Origin: Chrysemys picta bellii
Taxonomy: Eukaryota; Chordata; Testudines; Emydidae
Assembly (NCBI RefSeq): GCF_011386835.1
Contig: NC_088792.1
Location: 39,546,882-39,610,881 of the forward strand
Direction of reading: 5' to 3'
Length of the DNA: 64,000 bases
The stretch's first letter is position 1. Every line of letters starts with the position of its first letter. The position numbers were made by a program, and so were the translations under genes. This document shows, in pieces, positions 43,189 through 57,106 of this stretch. The notes below the pieces were generated by a model. That model was not told the origin of the DNA, searched no databases, and was given only the letters and a program-made list of their open reading frames with translations.

Positions 43189-43849
43189 CTTTACTTATGA
43201 AGTTACATTAATAAAGTGAACAATTAAAAACAATTTCATTCATCAGTTCTACACAACCCTCCTGCAAAACCCATTACACAGGTAGCTCTTGGGTTTGTCG
43301 ACAGTATTGGTGTCATTTGCCAGCTGTGCAGACATAAAGTTAGTCTGGTTTGTGATATAAAAGGACTGTGGAGATCAGTCATGCTGGAACACACTTGAAG
43401 CAGAAGGCTAGCGCAGGATAAAGCAAATGGGCGCTGGGTTTAGTACAGAACAGAGCTTGACACCACCAAGGCTTCCCATGATATCATCAGCTAAGTCCAC
43501 TAGCATCATCAAAGACCTTAAAGAGTATGTTCAGAGGGGGCAGGGCTATCATCAGTCATCCTGACAGCAGCATGTGCAAGGATGCTGGTTGTAGACATGC
43601 TTCCTTTCATTCTGATGCAGGATGTAGGCTTCAGATATGTTATGGCTGCACCTGCGCCTTGGTAGCAGATACCTAGCCACTCATATTTTGCTAAAAAGGC
43701 AGTGTCAGAGCTGTGCGCTGCTGCGAGAAGCACAGTGCAGCATGGCCTGGGTAACTGCAAAGGTGGGTGGGTGCATATGACCGCTGATCTAGACTAATGT
43801 CAGACAAGTGTCTACATGTCTGTGTACTCCACACAGGGGTTAATGGGGG
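43189..43849. other. Unassigned non-coding DNA
   Basis: No feature supported. Confidence 0.35.
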
Positions 43850-44420
43850 TGTGTGTGTTAATTTGGGCCTGACAGGCCAATTATGCTATCTGGCTGCACC
43901 TGGGAAGAGAGCAAAGCTTAAATAATCATGAAGCCTAGCTGGACAGGAGAAGGCTGACTAGTATAAAGACAGGAAGTTGAGAGCAGGAAGGGGCCACAGG
44001 GAGGAAGTCTGCAGTCGGTCCCTAAAGGGAATTGTCCAGAAACAAGGAAGAAATCCAGGGAGAGAGTAAGCCCTAGTGTCTTGCACAAGACTGGGAGTCT
44101 TACAAGATGCCTGAAGGGGTGAAGTAGCCATGGCGAGTAAAGGAAAATCTGGGGGTAAATCCAGAGATAAGTGAGGAGATAGAGGTAGGATAAGGAGGAG
44201 CCCAGGGGAACAGGGACTGAGACTGAGCAGATTTGGATTGCTAGTCATAGGGTTCCTGGGCTGCAAGCCGGAGCAGTGGGTGGCCCCAGGTTCCCCTACC
44301 AGCCACTGGGAAAGTGACATAGGACCTGGAGACCTTGAACAGAGGACTGTCTGAGGTGGCATCCAGACAGCTTGTCCAGTAGGACTTTCCTACCCTGGAA
44401 GGGAAGGACTATATAGTTTG
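43850..44420 (+). repeat. LTR-type dispersed repeat
   Basis: 44283-44410 matches 48448-48575 closely ('ccagccactgggaaagtg', 'aggactgtctgagg', 'catccagacagcttgtcca', 'ctaccctggaagggaagg'), and the middle of the repeat at 15107-16005 more loosely. It probably represents an LTR or leader of a retroelement. No termini or target duplication are secure. Confidence 0.5.
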
Positions 44421-45960
44421 AACACCCCTCTTTTAAACTTGTACATAAACCATGAACCTCCCCCACCCATTGGTGTTTAACTGTGCCACTATCGGGGGGA
44501 GGGGAGGAGCAGAGGGAGGAAGGGGCGCTAGGGATGCCTGGCCTTCCTATAAGGAGACAATGGGAAGTACACTTGGGGTTTTTTGTGCATAATCAGTCTT
44601 AGCAAAAGTTTCAGGGTGGGCAAGCCATTTATTTTTTTTATTTGGCTTCTACATTAGGAGCTGTTTTTTAAGTTCTTATTTGCCAGGGATTAGGGGCTCT
44701 GCCCTGACTTTTGTAGGGCTTGTTTTGTTTTTACCCCTTTCCTTTTTTTTTAGTTTTATTTGGGGGAGCTATTGCTTTAAACGAGATCACTTTATGCGGA
44801 GCCACAAATCCTTTTAAGGCCATGAATATAAACAGCAATTTTGGGTCCCGATCCTTTTTGTTAACTTGCTGCTTTTTTTAAAAAAACTGCTTCAAAGGAG
44901 TAATTAGGATCAGTAGCAAAGTTAACATTCCTTGTTGCTTGGCAACCATATTTTTATGGACAGTAAAATACTTTTAGTGGTGGCATTAACCCTTAACTTT
45001 CAAAACAAACACACACAAAAGAAAAAAGTGGCGACCGGGGGGTTTGTGAGCAGAAAGAATAGGCAGAAGGAGTGGAGGTGGAGGGGAGAGAAAGGAAGTG
45101 GCAGCGGGGGAGAGGGTGTGTGTGTAAAGAATGACTTAGGTAGAAAGGAAAACCTAAGCCAAGAAAAAAGTGCAGACCGCAACAACAAATTTTGTAGTGG
45201 GGCTCTGTGGGCCAAAGCATCTGGGGAACCCGTCACCCTAGCCCCTATCCTGGCTCTGAGAGGAGAGTGAGGGTTGCTGCCACATCCTCCGGAGTGAGAC
45301 CAGGGGTGCCAGCTGTCCTTGCCCAGCCACCCCAAGGCTGTGCTCCAGTTTAACAGGCCAAACAATTTTCCTATGGCTCTAGCCCAGTCAGGGGCAAAGG
45401 GCCTGACCTCTACCAATTCTTCCCCTTCTTGGTTACCCCTTTGGAGACCAATCTCTTTCACCGTGGGGGTTATGGGCGGGGAGGCATCCACAACTCTTCT
45501 AGTTTTTTAAGCAATGGACCATACGGGGACTGCCTGGAAGAGCCCAAAGGAAAGGGAAGCTCATGAGGATTATTCCTCTTACTTTAATAATAAGGATACA
45601 AGTCAGAGTCCTTCTTTCACCCATTCCCCCTCCCCTTCCCAGACTACGACTACTCAAATCGCAGCCACTATTTCTTTCGGCTCTTTCAACGTGGCTTTGA
45701 GAGCATAACTTTGTCGCTTACATTTCCTGTGATTTGCTTGGGTCTTATTCTGGGATTTTTTAGTAAAGCTTTAACAGCTACTTCACTCTTCGTCTGCTGT
45801 TTTAATTTAGACACCTTTTGCTTTAACCATTTACTTATGTAACCCTTCTGCCAGGCCAAGTTGATAGCAGCAAGGGCTGGGTTCAGTACATAGGGGTCCC
45901 TTCCCAACAGCGTGACACAGAAGCAGCTCGAGCCCCCACCCAGTGACCTGGGAAAATCTT
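44421..45960 (-). mobile_element. Probable LTR-retroelement/ERV internal remnant
   Basis: The minus strand has a 163-residue frame (45491-45000) and a 73-residue frame (45907-45686, beginning MGRDPYVLNPALAAINLAWQ). They lie directly downstream, in minus-strand order, of LTR-like sequence at 45940-46620. The position suits leader or gag, but I recognise no domain. The plus-strand frames here are probably shadows. Low-complexity purine tracts fill 45010-45120. Confidence 0.35.
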
Positions 45961-47240
45961 ACACACACCCCTAGGCGCCTCGAAGAGGCAATATTTCCCC
46001 TCTCGCAAGCACAGAGCCTCGGTGTAGCAGAAAATGTTTAATAACATGAGGTAAACGACATAACATTAAATTGGGAAAACACCACAACTAGAGTTCATAG
46101 ACCAAACCATGAGTGAAGACCCACCCCAGCAAATTGGGCCGTGTCCTCTCCTGTTGGTTCTTGAAACCAGCGACCCAAGAATCACCAAAGTCCCAAAAGT
46201 CCACCAATCCCAAAGTCTCTTGGGTCCAGCAACCCAAGAATCACAAAAGTCCCAAAAGTCCGACAACCCCCCAAAGTCTCTGTCCCTGATCCGTGCAGCC
46301 CCAGAGTTCAAGGGGGCGGGGGTGAGCAGGGTGTTAAGGGGCACCTTACGTGATCCGAGGCCAACCGGCTGCTTCTCCGTGGGGTTCCACCGCAGCCTTC
46401 ACCACGAACTGCTCCACTCCACCCGCAGTCCCACTCCTGCCGTCCCACAAACTGCTCTGGCAGCTGCTCCGCTCACCGACCTGTGAGCCGCTCCACTCTG
46501 CTCCGCTCACTGACCTGTGAGCCGCTCCGCTCCAGCCGTCCCTTGGGCCGCTCCCACAAGGCTCTGCTCCTCCAGCCGCTCCGCTCCCCCACTAGTTAAC
46601 ACAGCCTCAGTGATCTCAGCTCTTAAATAGCTTTAGCTCTTTTGTGATTTCAGCTAGTAGTAGGGGAGCCCCAGTGCTGGTGCACTATTGGCCCAAAGTG
46701 AATTCAGCTCAGCAGTCTGTAACTAGACTCCTAAGGGAATCAAAGCTAGCTCTGACATTCAACAGTGGGGAGAGGAGGAGGTGCAATTGGTGTTTCAGGC
46801 CCACAAAAGGGACCCACACCACCAGATACCAATACCTGCCCCCAACCTCTCTCAATTCACTGGGTTTTGTAACCCATGCCCCTTGACAAGCAAATGCTAC
46901 TTAGGTAATGGTGAATGACTCACTCAGTCCTTCTGTCATACAACAGTTCCACTGGCCTTGATTCACAGAATCAGGGTAACAAAACTTTATTCTTCCTGCC
47001 CCAATAACAGAGAAACTGGGGATCCCACACCAGCCAAAGTAACCACTTTGAGTTGTTGTTGTCCCAGGCTAGGCGAGTAGGTGTGCCTATGCAAACAAGA
47101 TCAGCCCCTGGAGTTCTTTTCCACACTCGCCATAATTCACCACCAGATGTCAGGGTAGAGCTCATCCTGACTCTGCTTACACTTATTTTTTTACTATTAC
47201 ATATTTTCTTTTGTATTGCCACTATTTGAGCCCGGCGGGT
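45961..47240 (-). repeat. LTR-like sequence, probably two pieces
   Basis: 46100-46600 has tandem words 'cccaagaatcacaaaagtcc' (about 70-bp spacing) and a 'cactgacctgtgagccgctc' doublet, as in the regulatory part of a retroviral LTR. 46970-47200 on the minus strand has an AATAAA in 'gaataaagttttgtta' and a TGTCAGG-type word. No target duplication found, so the boundaries are rough. Confidence 0.35.
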
Positions 47241-47448
47241 GTTTGATTTAGCCTTTAGGGTAACTGTTTTTTTTTTTTTAATTATTTTATTTTTAGGTTT
47301 TTAAATTTTATCTTTAACTGATTTATTTTTTATTTAATAGTATTGTTACTACTCTCTTACAGAGCTGCAGGAACGCTCCTGGAAGCTTTACCAGCCCTGA
47401 GACAATTACCATGTTCCTGTACAAAATCACTCAAACTGTTTTTAAAAA

Positions 47449-47740
47449 TTATTTCCAACTGTTCTTTTTCAGATGTTCCCTTCTGACATTATTCTTTGAC
47501 CAGGCCATTAGGCTGGGCCCTGAGTCCCAGTCATGAAATATATCCGTAAATTGATTTGTGGACCACAACACTGGGAAATTCCAGTTGCTACTCTGCCTTG
47601 CCATCCTCCCCTCTTGCACAGCAGAGCAAAATGTCTGTCCTAATTGTCCCCTCCTTTCCACCACTCCTGATTGGCTCACCAGATCTGTTACCAGGGTTTT
47701 AAGAACCCAAAACAGTGGTAACTTTACTGTTTTTTTTTAA
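47449..47740 (-). pseudogene. Possible retroelement coding remnant
   Basis: A 76-residue minus-strand frame with several Trp and Cys residues. It continues in another frame past a stop with 'FLKTV' and 'LPGAFLQLCKRVV'. The composition resembles a retroelement envelope or accessory protein, but no diagnostic motif is present. It lies upstream (minus order) of the LTR-like sequence, so it would belong to a different insertion. Confidence 0.25.
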
Positions 47741-48429
47741 GGCAGTGTTAAGAATAAATTAATGGGGGCCCAGCACCCTTGTCTGATAAATGATTGATAT
47801 AAACAAGAGTTTAAACCTAAAACTACTTTTTCATTAGGTTTTAAGCATGCATATATACATAAATATATGCTGTAGCAGTAGATTTAGACTAGAGCATTTT
47901 AAATTTTTATATTTACCAAAGTTAAGATGGTTTTGAGGAATTAATAGGCAGGCTTTCAGTCCCTCCCTACCCTTTTTTGTTTAGATGCTGGGTAACTTAG
48001 GTGTTACATTTTTGCCCAAAGAAAGCTTTTTTTGGACTGCTTTAAAACATATTTTTAATTACACTTGTTATAATTATTTTTAAATAAAGCTCATAGTTTA
48101 AATTAGCCCCTCATAGGCTAACATTTTTAGTAACAGCCAATAATAACGTATATTATAATTTAAATGCTTTGTTAATAAAAAATAACTTGTATATTAGAGG
48201 TGCCCAAAGCCAAGGTTGGTGGTTTAAATACTTTTTTATTTTTATGGAATTTTAAATTTTTGCTGTAACCTTTTATTTTGATAGCAAAACTGCAAATGTG
48301 CAGCCACACGGCCTTGCCTTTCAGGGTCCTAGCTATGTGATGTTTAGGTTTTAGCTGGCAGTGGTTGAACATACAAAATGGCTGACTGCAGTACTGTATT
48401 GTCAAGTTGTGGGGTACATGCAGGAATAT
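47741..48429. other. AT-rich unassigned DNA
   Basis: Long T runs and AT-rich words. No feature supported. Confidence 0.35.
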
Positions 48430-48760
48430 TAAATTCAGTGACTACAGCCCCTAGTTCCCCTGCCAGCCACTGGGAAAGTGGCACAGGACCTGAAACGGAA
48501 GACTGTCTGAGGAGGCATCCAGACAGCTTGTCCAATGGAACTTTACTACCCTGGAAGGGAAGGGCTGTATAGTGACCTGGCCCAAGGGCCAAGTCATGAA
48601 GGAGCACCCTAAGTCGTGAAGAGAGATAAAGGGAGGGGTCACAGCGTGAGTAACTGAAGGAAGGGATGCCAGATGAGGCAAAACCTAATTTCCAGATGCA
48701 GCCACAAGGAGGCACATCCTGCAGTAAGTGGGACAAGCTTCACACAGGGTGAATAGCTGC
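48430..48760 (+). repeat. LTR-type dispersed repeat, second copy
   Basis: It matches 44283-44410 and extends further with 'gtgacctggcccaagggcc' and 'gtcatgaaggagcaccct'. Truncated at the left. Confidence 0.5.
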
Positions 48761-50901
48761 AGAAAGACTAGCAGCAGCACTGGCAACATGTAAATCCTCA
48801 CATGACTACATGTGATACTCCATGTGTGAAAGACTGCACACCTCCCAGAACATTTTGAACAAATTGGGTGATATCACAGAGGAGTGGCTAAGACCCCTCA
48901 CCCTCTCTGCTGGATTTGTGACACAGGTAATGGAGTAAACCTCACAAATGCAGTGTATAATGCAGTGCATGCCCCTTGCCTCACTCACTGCCTCAGTTAG
49001 GTGGGGAAGGGATTCTGGAGGGGAATGCCCAAGTGCAGGCACTGCTGTCGATACCTAAGAAGATCTGCAGCCACTTCAGCTGATCCCGTGAAATGTGCTG
49101 CACACCTAGACAGCTGCAGGACTCACTCTTTCTGCTATACCAACTGCTGCTTCATCTGGTGGCACTCCACCTTTTACATGCTGGAATGTCTGTTCAAGCA
49201 CAGAGAGTGCAAGCATTCTACTTGCGTGGGCACAGGGAAGCACAGACAGATGCCAGCCTCTGTCACCCTTCCACTAGCTTCTCCTGAAGAAGGAACATCT
49301 GTCAGGCAGGGGTTCCAAGTCCTATTCACTCACCTCTGTGCAAACATCACCCCTCCCACCTAAGGGGCAAGAAGCGGGGTGTGTGTGTCAGAGAAAACCC
49401 CTGGAACAAGAACCACACTTAATGATAGAACAATGCTTTTATCTGATGCAGGCAGGCAAAGCCAGGAGCAGACCCAGGTCAGGCTCTTTATTTGGGGTTA
49501 CACAGACTCCTTGCCCCAACACAGCATACAGCACAATAGCTCTCCCCTCCTCCACATCCGGCTAGACACACACACACTTTCTGCCCTATGCAAATCCCTC
49601 CCTCCCCTGTTGGTGCACTCTGGTCCAGTGCTGGCATGCAATGTGAGCTCACAATGGTGTGTCAGTTATGTGGTCTGAGCTCCTGTCAGCTCCAGGCTAA
49701 GTTTACAAGAGTTCCCTTCCGCAAGCATCTAGCTCGCCTTCAAGCAACTTAATCTCTGCCATACCTCATTACTCTTGCTTCTTTGTTTTCCTTTTTCAAT
49801 TTCCCAGGCTGCTCTCCTGTCCTATCCCCACCATCTATTTATTCGCTCCCCCTCCTCCCCCTCCCCCCCCCCCGCCAGGTCTCTTCCTAATCCCTAATAG
49901 TTAGATAATGGTTTTAAACCCTGGCACATCAGGTTTTATATCCCTTTCAATTTTTGTTAGAATTAATATAACTCTAGGTATTCTTATTATCCATATACAT
50001 GTCCAATACTACTTTGAATCTTGCTAGTAAGGCTGTCAGATATTGCGTCAAAAACTTAAAAAAATCTATTAAATATCTATCTAACTTAAGTTTTTGCACT
50101 GCCCCATCACCTGTTTGCCTTCAATGTAAAAGTAATTCCAATAAAATTAATGGGGTTATTTTGGATTTACATACTGGTGCATACAAGGTGTTAGCTTTTG
50201 TTTTCCCAACCTTGATATACCATACACATTAGGAAAAGAAATTGAACTGTAGTTCCTGGTCTGAAATGTATTCATGCTGAATTCAGACTTTTTTAGTTTT
50301 GTTCGTATTAGGTTGTTTGTTTTAAAAAGAGAAAATTCTTTTGCAATCCAAATACGCTGGTGGACTTTGCAGAGTAAAAAATGAGAAATTGGGGGCAAGG
50401 GGAACACCCAGTGAATGATGTTTTCTCATCTGATCTGTAACTGGAAACTGTGCTTGATACTGTATTTATTTATTCATTTTTAACATCGGTTGAATGTAAT
50501 TTTATTGTTCTTGGCAGTTATAGTTAGACATTTGGAAGAAATTGCTATTCATTATGGCATATGGGGAATTTATTCATTTTATTGTTTTACAGATTTGTTT
50601 CCTGTTAGCTTTGTTACTCTCTATTGTGTGCAGTGGCAGGCATTGGGTTTGATGGATGTAGGGCCTGATTCGGCAAGGTACTGGGTGCCCTTGATTTCAG
50701 ATGTCAGTGGGAATTGAGGGTCCTCAACACCTTTCAGGATTGAGCCCAGTTGCAGGGTTTTGTATTCTGTATTCAGTTTGGGCTTTCCTCTGCCTAAGGC
50801 AGAGTCCCACAGAGGAGGTAGTACAGAGTTGCACCATCCCTCAGTGACTCCAGAATCTTCAAAAAGCACAATGGCAAATATAGGAGTTGCTGGACACTTT
50901 A
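48761..50901. other. Unassigned non-coding DNA
   Basis: Short frames at 49001-49363 and 49338-49678 have no domain. A poly(C) run lies near 49863. From 49900 on it is AT-rich. No feature supported. Confidence 0.4.
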
Positions 50902-50906
50902 CCAGG

Positions 50907-52121
50907 TGTGACACTGAGCCAGAAATTAAGCAAGAAGCAGGCTAAACGACCCAAATCCAACCTTTAAAGACATATTAGAAATGGTAATTAGGGCCATTCC
51001 TTATAAATAGCTAACAAAGCCATCCTAGATAGACTAGAACTTTGAAATGCAAATCTGTATTGTTAGAGAATTAGAGATAAATACTAATTGTATTTGTATG
51101 TGTTTATCTATATCTTGTTAGCTGTTAACTATTCCCTTTCATGTATTAATTACATTATATTATACTTGCTGATGGTTAAGTTAACCTTAAGATCAAAGAT
51201 GTAAGATATTGCAGGAAATAATATTGCTTACATTGTCTTCAGTTTAAATTGTGTGTGTCATAATGGGATGCCTAGATAATTTAGATAATTGTTTTATGTT
51301 AATTAATACTACTAGTTTACCTGTGCATACATAGGAACTAGGGATTTTTACTTCAAAGCAACATTGTGCCTTACCTATTCTTCATTCAAGGAATGCCTGC
51401 TGTGTTATGTTGTCAAGAGGCTTTCACGAGTCTGCCAGAGATCTATACAAGAACTCTGGGGTCCTGATCCTTTTATCTTAGATCTACTTAAGCTTGGTCA
51501 GGGGAAGCTTGAATAGCAAGACTGAGGCTTCCAGCACCAGTCTAGATTGCCCTGTTATTTCTCATGGAAGAATATATACAGACTCTGCATGTGGACTGCC
51601 TATTAGATTATAACCTATGGAATTGATTCTGAAAGAACTTTTTGCAACTCAGCGGCTCACCATCTCTCCTGTGAAACTGAGCTAAGAACTTTATTCATAT
51701 TTGTATGTATAATCTTTTATCCACAATAACTCTTTTCTTTAATACATCTTAGTTCAGTTACTAAGAATTGGCTGCAAGCATGTTTTTGGGTAAGATCTGA
51801 AATATTCATTGACCTGGTGGGTAATGTGTCCGATCTCTTGGGATTGGTGGAAATGTATATATAGTGAATAAGATTTTAAATAATCCTCACCATATTTGAC
51901 TTGGCTCTCTGGGTGGGAACTGAAGGCTGGGTTGCTCTAAGGGAGCTGTGTTTTTGGCTTCTGGGCAATCAGTAAGGTATTCTAGAAGCTGTTTTGTTGC
52001 TGGCTTGGTGAATCTTAAGTATTAAAATAAGCTCCAGTTTGGGGGAATGTGTGCCCCATTCTTTGCAGTTTACCCTGATTGAGCATTCCCAGTGTTCTCC
52101 CCCACAGTGACCACTGTCACA
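50907..52121 (+). mobile_element. Solo LTR, 1215 bp
   Basis: Begins TGTGACACTG and ends CACTGTCACA, flanked by CCAGG (50902-50906) and CCAGA (52122-52126), a 5-bp duplication with one change. Size and termini match the solo LTR at 30829-32019, although the interiors differ. The orientation is inferred from general resemblance to that LTR. Confidence 0.8.
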
Positions 52122-52126
52122 CCAGA

Positions 52127-53545
52127 ACACGCTCCCTGCTGCAGCTGCTAGCTGACCCTCTTGGGGACAGTAATGCTGGCAGTATTTCCAGTCTCACACA
52201 AGGGGCATGTGTATGGCAATATGGTCTTTAACTACATAATCTTAAACTGTTCCTCAAATGATGCAGAATAATATCCTACAGCTTGTTCTGCAACTTCAGC
52301 TCGCTGTGTGCTACTTCGTGTATGCGAGACAAATAGAGCCCTTGAAAGACATCGATATGAAAAGTACTCAGTATGCTACAGATGAAGCATAATACCATAA
52401 AGTAATAGTTGCGTTTGTATATGGGCCAAATAAATCTGTGGCTAACAATGGTCACTGCTATTTAAGTTATATTTCATTTGTAGCACACATTTTCTACATA
52501 TTAATCTTTCATGTGCTCTGTATGTCTGGCAGTCCGGGGGGGGGGAGAGGGAAGAATGGAAACCTCACCCAGAACATCGCAACAGCAAGACTGAAAAGAA
52601 GTTTTGGGGAGAGTGGTTTGGGGATAAGCATCTGCAAATTTTAGAAAAGATAATTTTAAGAATTAAAAATTAAGCTTAACAAATACAAGAACTACTGTAT
52701 TAAATTGCTGACTTCTATGTGCCTGAATCTCCTTTGATAATGGTAGATGCTGGCAATGTTACACTGACTCCAATGGCATTACTTCAGGTTTAGGCCTTGA
52801 TCCTGCACAATACAGGACTAGGGCCTTATCCTGGTGTAAGGCCAGAAGCAGGTCCTGTGTTTTATTTTGAATGCTTGTAAGCTAAAAGCTGACAGACCCA
52901 AACACACATAATACAGTTTGGGAAACAAGTTGCTGCCTGAGATCTTGAATGCAGTGTCAGGCCACTGCAGAATGGAATTTGAGGAATGAAAAGTGAGGTT
53001 TTGTAAAAGAGACTGCTGACCTATCCAAATCTGAGAAGTCCCAAAGGACACCACTATAATGTAAATTGCTAGAGAATAAAACCAGATGGGGAGGTTCTGT
53101 TCTGCTTGTCATGCTGGAGTAACAACAAACCAGGCAAGTTTTTAAATGATTAATGATACAAGGATATTAAAAATGCTCAGTTTACCTCTAATTTTAATAA
53201 ATTGTATTTAATAGAAGGAAAACTGTGAAGAATGGCTGTTGGTTCTTAGGTCCAGTCTGAGTTATAGAAAGAGAAGTATATAAATTAATACTGACACTTT
53301 AATTTTCAGCAGTAACACAAAATTGTGCTACTTGCAGGAGAGACATATAATAACTTTAGTTTATTAGAAGATACTCAGCCTGTATGTACTGTCGTAAAAT
53401 AAAGTGCTGACAAAGATTTTCCTCTGAGTAGAATATAGTGACATCAGCTTGAAAGTGTTGGAATCCTGTGTAAATTTAATAGGGTTTTTTAGCCTCCTTT
53501 GCAGGATTTCTATACAATTACCAGTACAAAGAAAAAGCAGAGGTG
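52127..53545. other. Unassigned non-coding DNA
   Basis: No feature supported. Confidence 0.4.
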
Positions 53546-53547
53546 AA

Positions 53548-53707
53548 AAAAATGGTCCGAAACATGAGTTTTCAAACTGGGGATAGTAACCTGCGGGGAT
53601 GGGTGTGATCAAGCACTGTGGGATGCAGGTCATGAACACCCTGCCCTTCGCATATAACTAACTTGGAGAAAGGGTCCTGGCCTGGAAAAAGTTGGGAACC
53701 CCTGACT
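53548..53707. mobile_element. Probable hAT MITE
   Basis: The ends 'gagttttcaaactgggg' and, inverted, 'caggggttcccaacttttt' enclose about 150 bp in the MER20/Charlie style. The 8-bp duplication was not identified. Confidence 0.5.
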
Positions 53708-56140
53708 TGAATTAAAAAGAATGAAAAGCACTGCACAGACTGATGGAAGCCAAGCCCTGAGAAGCAGGAAGGAAAAGATGCACAAAGATATACAGATTGC
53801 AAGAAAGACTGGAGGGTAGGAACTTGATCCTCAGCTAGGATAAATCAGCATAGTCCAACACAGGTCAATGGATCTTTTCTGATTTATCTCACCTGATTTA
53901 TCTAGGGTCTGCTCCTAGAAATGGAAAAAGAGAAAGAAAAGAGAATAAAAACAAAGGAGACAGAGTAAGTTAACTCCCCTGTATTTTTAAATGATGCAAG
54001 AATGTTGTTAGACCATAGGGCCAGATTTGGGTATGATTGTTCAGTTGGGGATCCCCTTGCTCCACAAGTCTCACCAACTCCCTGGAGTCAGATATTCCCC
54101 CAACACGAGGGAGGGGAGTTGAATCTGGGCCATATTATTTGATTTCAAATATTATATTTAATTTTCATTAAAAAGCAATCTATTATTTTCTTGACTTAAG
54201 TTTATCTCACCAAGCTACTGCACTGTATTAATGTGCCTTATGGCAAATAATGTCAAGAGAACACTTCCGTTCTATGAGACGTGGTATGAATGTATATATG
54301 GGACTGATATTAATTGAATTATATAGAAAATGTCATAGACAAATTTTCATTGTATTTTAAGTGCAAATACTTGGTGTAAATGTTGGTCAAAGTGCTGCTG
54401 AGTAGTACCCAGGGCAGAGAAGGAGGATCTGCAATGTTACTGGGAGCTTGATGAAGTCAGGGAGGGACAAGGGAATCTAGGTGGAGACATGTCCTTACCT
54501 AATTCCTACCTTCCCAATGTTTCAGCCACAGTTGCTGTACTAAATCAAAGTCCTATGTCCAGACCATTAAGCCATGACACTCCTTAAATGTTGTTTGCTC
54601 ATTTTTAATTGCATTTCCCAGGAAATGTAAGTTTGAGGACTAGCAGGAATCAGATGCATATTAAACACCCAACCTATACAATTACTTTAACTTCCTTGTG
54701 GTATGAATAACATTCCATTCCTCCAGAGAATATCAGTTCCCTGCATTGCACTGTAATAATGTTCATTGCCACTGTTCTCTCCCAGCATCCAGGAGGAGTG
54801 GGAGGGACAGTCAATCACTATCAGCCTGGAGTTAGGAAGAATCTCCCTTAAGTGCAAGTTATTATATGTATTTGTCCATTATAAGGGTTCTTGCACCTTT
54901 TTCTGAACCATCTGATGCTGGCTATTTTCAGACAGGATACTACAGTAGATGGTTCATGAGCAATTCCTGTTTCTTTGTTCCCTCTCCTTCTTTTCTTGTA
55001 GTAGCTGGAAGTGGAAGGAAGTGCTCTCTGTTCTCTCGCAGCATCCAGAAAGGACTGTATTGGGCAGCCCTTTGGCTCTCACATTTGCAGGTCCCCCTGA
55101 TTTCTGCTGCACACTAGTTTTAAATTCTACAGTAAGGCAAAAAATCCACAGCAACTTGAAATGCATGGATAGTTATTCAAATGGGCACTTTCTGTTGAAT
55201 TAAAAATTACACTCTCATTTGCATTATTTATTTGAAAACCAGTGTGCTGTTGTGCACCAGGAGTACTTGCCACAGAATTGAAGGTTAATGTGCTGCAGAA
55301 TACATGAAGTCCTGTTTAAAAGTAGCTTTACAAGGAGGTGCTGAACTTGGGTGTAAGTAGCACAACATCTCCTATTTTATGCAAGGAGTGCACTGCTCTC
55401 TGCATGGTGGAAGTCTAGGAGGAGGCTTGCATGGAGGGGGGAACGGCACAGGTACACTGGCTGCACCCAGGGGCGTCTCAGCCCTCCGCACATTGGGTTT
55501 TGAATAGATAACAGTATTGTTTCAGGGAAGGAGAAAGGTCACTGGTTTTGTGTGTAGCAGATCCCTGCATGGGGATTTGGAGGAACAGCAGATGATATTC
55601 CAACCCGCAGTATGTAGCTCCCACAAAGGGGCTGCCTGCCAGCCTCATGACCTGCCACAAGGGGACTAGGCGAGGGACTAAGTTTTCATACTCTGTCCCA
55701 CATAGGAATTCAGTCATGTTAAACCCAATCACTCAGGCCACACGTGGCTTTCATCCAGAATTCCATCCACAGTGCAAATGTGTATTACTGACTTAATTTT
55801 ATTCTTCTCATAATCCCCAGATGTCAGACTGTGAAATTAGCTCTCTTATTAGTAACAGCTGTACCAAATTTTAGAGATTACTTTTGTTAATTTTGCCTGA
55901 ATGGCTGAAATTTCACTAACATGTTTATATGTGTACATTTGTGCTGCCACTGTGCAGCAGAAGTGAAAACCACAATTATATATATAACAAAGAAAACATT
56001 AGCAAATCAACTACCTATAGCTTATCTTTCAGCTACTGTATTTGTTTCAAGGTTTATGACCCTAATAAATTTCAGGGAATAAGTGAAGTCTGTTCAGCCT
56101 ATTAAGGTTCATTTTCTTTTAATACTTTAATCCCCTCAGG
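53708..56140. other. Unassigned non-coding DNA
   Basis: No gene, RNA gene or repeat end was recognised over 2.4 kb. Confidence 0.4.
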
Positions 56141-57010
56141 ATGCCATTTGCCGTAATTGTTTCTTGAATGATCCCCCCAGTGTTTAAACTTCAGCATCTT
56201 TGCTTGGTAAACCATTCTACACACACTTATGATTCTTTGTGAAGAAAAATGGGACACATGACATCTCTTTAAAATTTGTCTTTACTTTGCAATTATCCCC
56301 CTTGTCCTCTTATGTCTCTTCAAAAAAAGAAAGTGCATTTGGCATTAACTGTACTATTTAAGGTTGTATATACCTAAATTAAATACCCCCGAACTGTCTC
56401 TTTTTAGGCTATAAATTCAGATTTTATAGCCTCTGCTCCTACTTTTTTTTGTCCTTGGATCAATAGTACCTGCCCTTATTTTGAACTTTGCAAAGAGGAT
56501 TGTTGTATGTGAATATTGAACTGACCAGAACACAACACTGCTTTTGAAGGAGATGTAAACATTATCCACTCACAACTGCTTCAGACTCACAGCTCTAATT
56601 CTAAGTACATTTTTGACATTGGGCTACTTTTAAAATTCATTCACATTTATTTAGATGATTCTAGGTTGTCTGGCACTAATCATTTGTTATCTTTAGTCTA
56701 ATGTTTACTGTTGTGTTTATTTTCATATGAGCATCACTGAAAAGAGGCTGAAGACCTATTAGATGATTCCATCCATTTCCTTATCAAAGCAGGATCATGC
56801 CTCCCACATTTGGAATTCTTTTGTCCAGTCTGATTTTAAAGGTTGCCAAGCTTCCACCACTTCCCTTGGAGATTATTTTACAGGTCATAGATCTTACTTC
56901 CAGGAAGGTATTTTTTTGACATTCTGTCTGATTTCCCTTTGCTTAATTTCATATTATTATATCTAGTTGTCTGCCCCAGTAGCACACTAAATAGTTCCTC
57001 ACCATCCTTG
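56140..57010 (-). mobile_element. Ancient CR1/L3-like LINE fragment
   Basis: On the plus strand 'cagtctgattttaaaggttg', 'cttccaccacttcccttgga' and 'gattattttacag' follow the order of the antisense CR1/L3 C-terminal coding region (compare 41005-41060). Stops are frequent and similarity is low. Confidence 0.5.
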
Positions 57011-57106
57011 GAAATGAATTTTTTTCACTTTTTAAAAGTGTTTCAAAAATTTCCTCTAAAATGAATAAAAAGTGAAAAAATTCAACTGAATAAAAGTATT
57101 TTAATT

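Noticed and set aside
44932..45270. 112-codon basic plus-strand frame
   Set aside because: Purine-rich low-complexity sequence; the opposite strand has longer frames and a retroelement setting.
48378..50232. Host exons in short open frames
   Set aside because: No domain, and the frames are of the length expected by chance.
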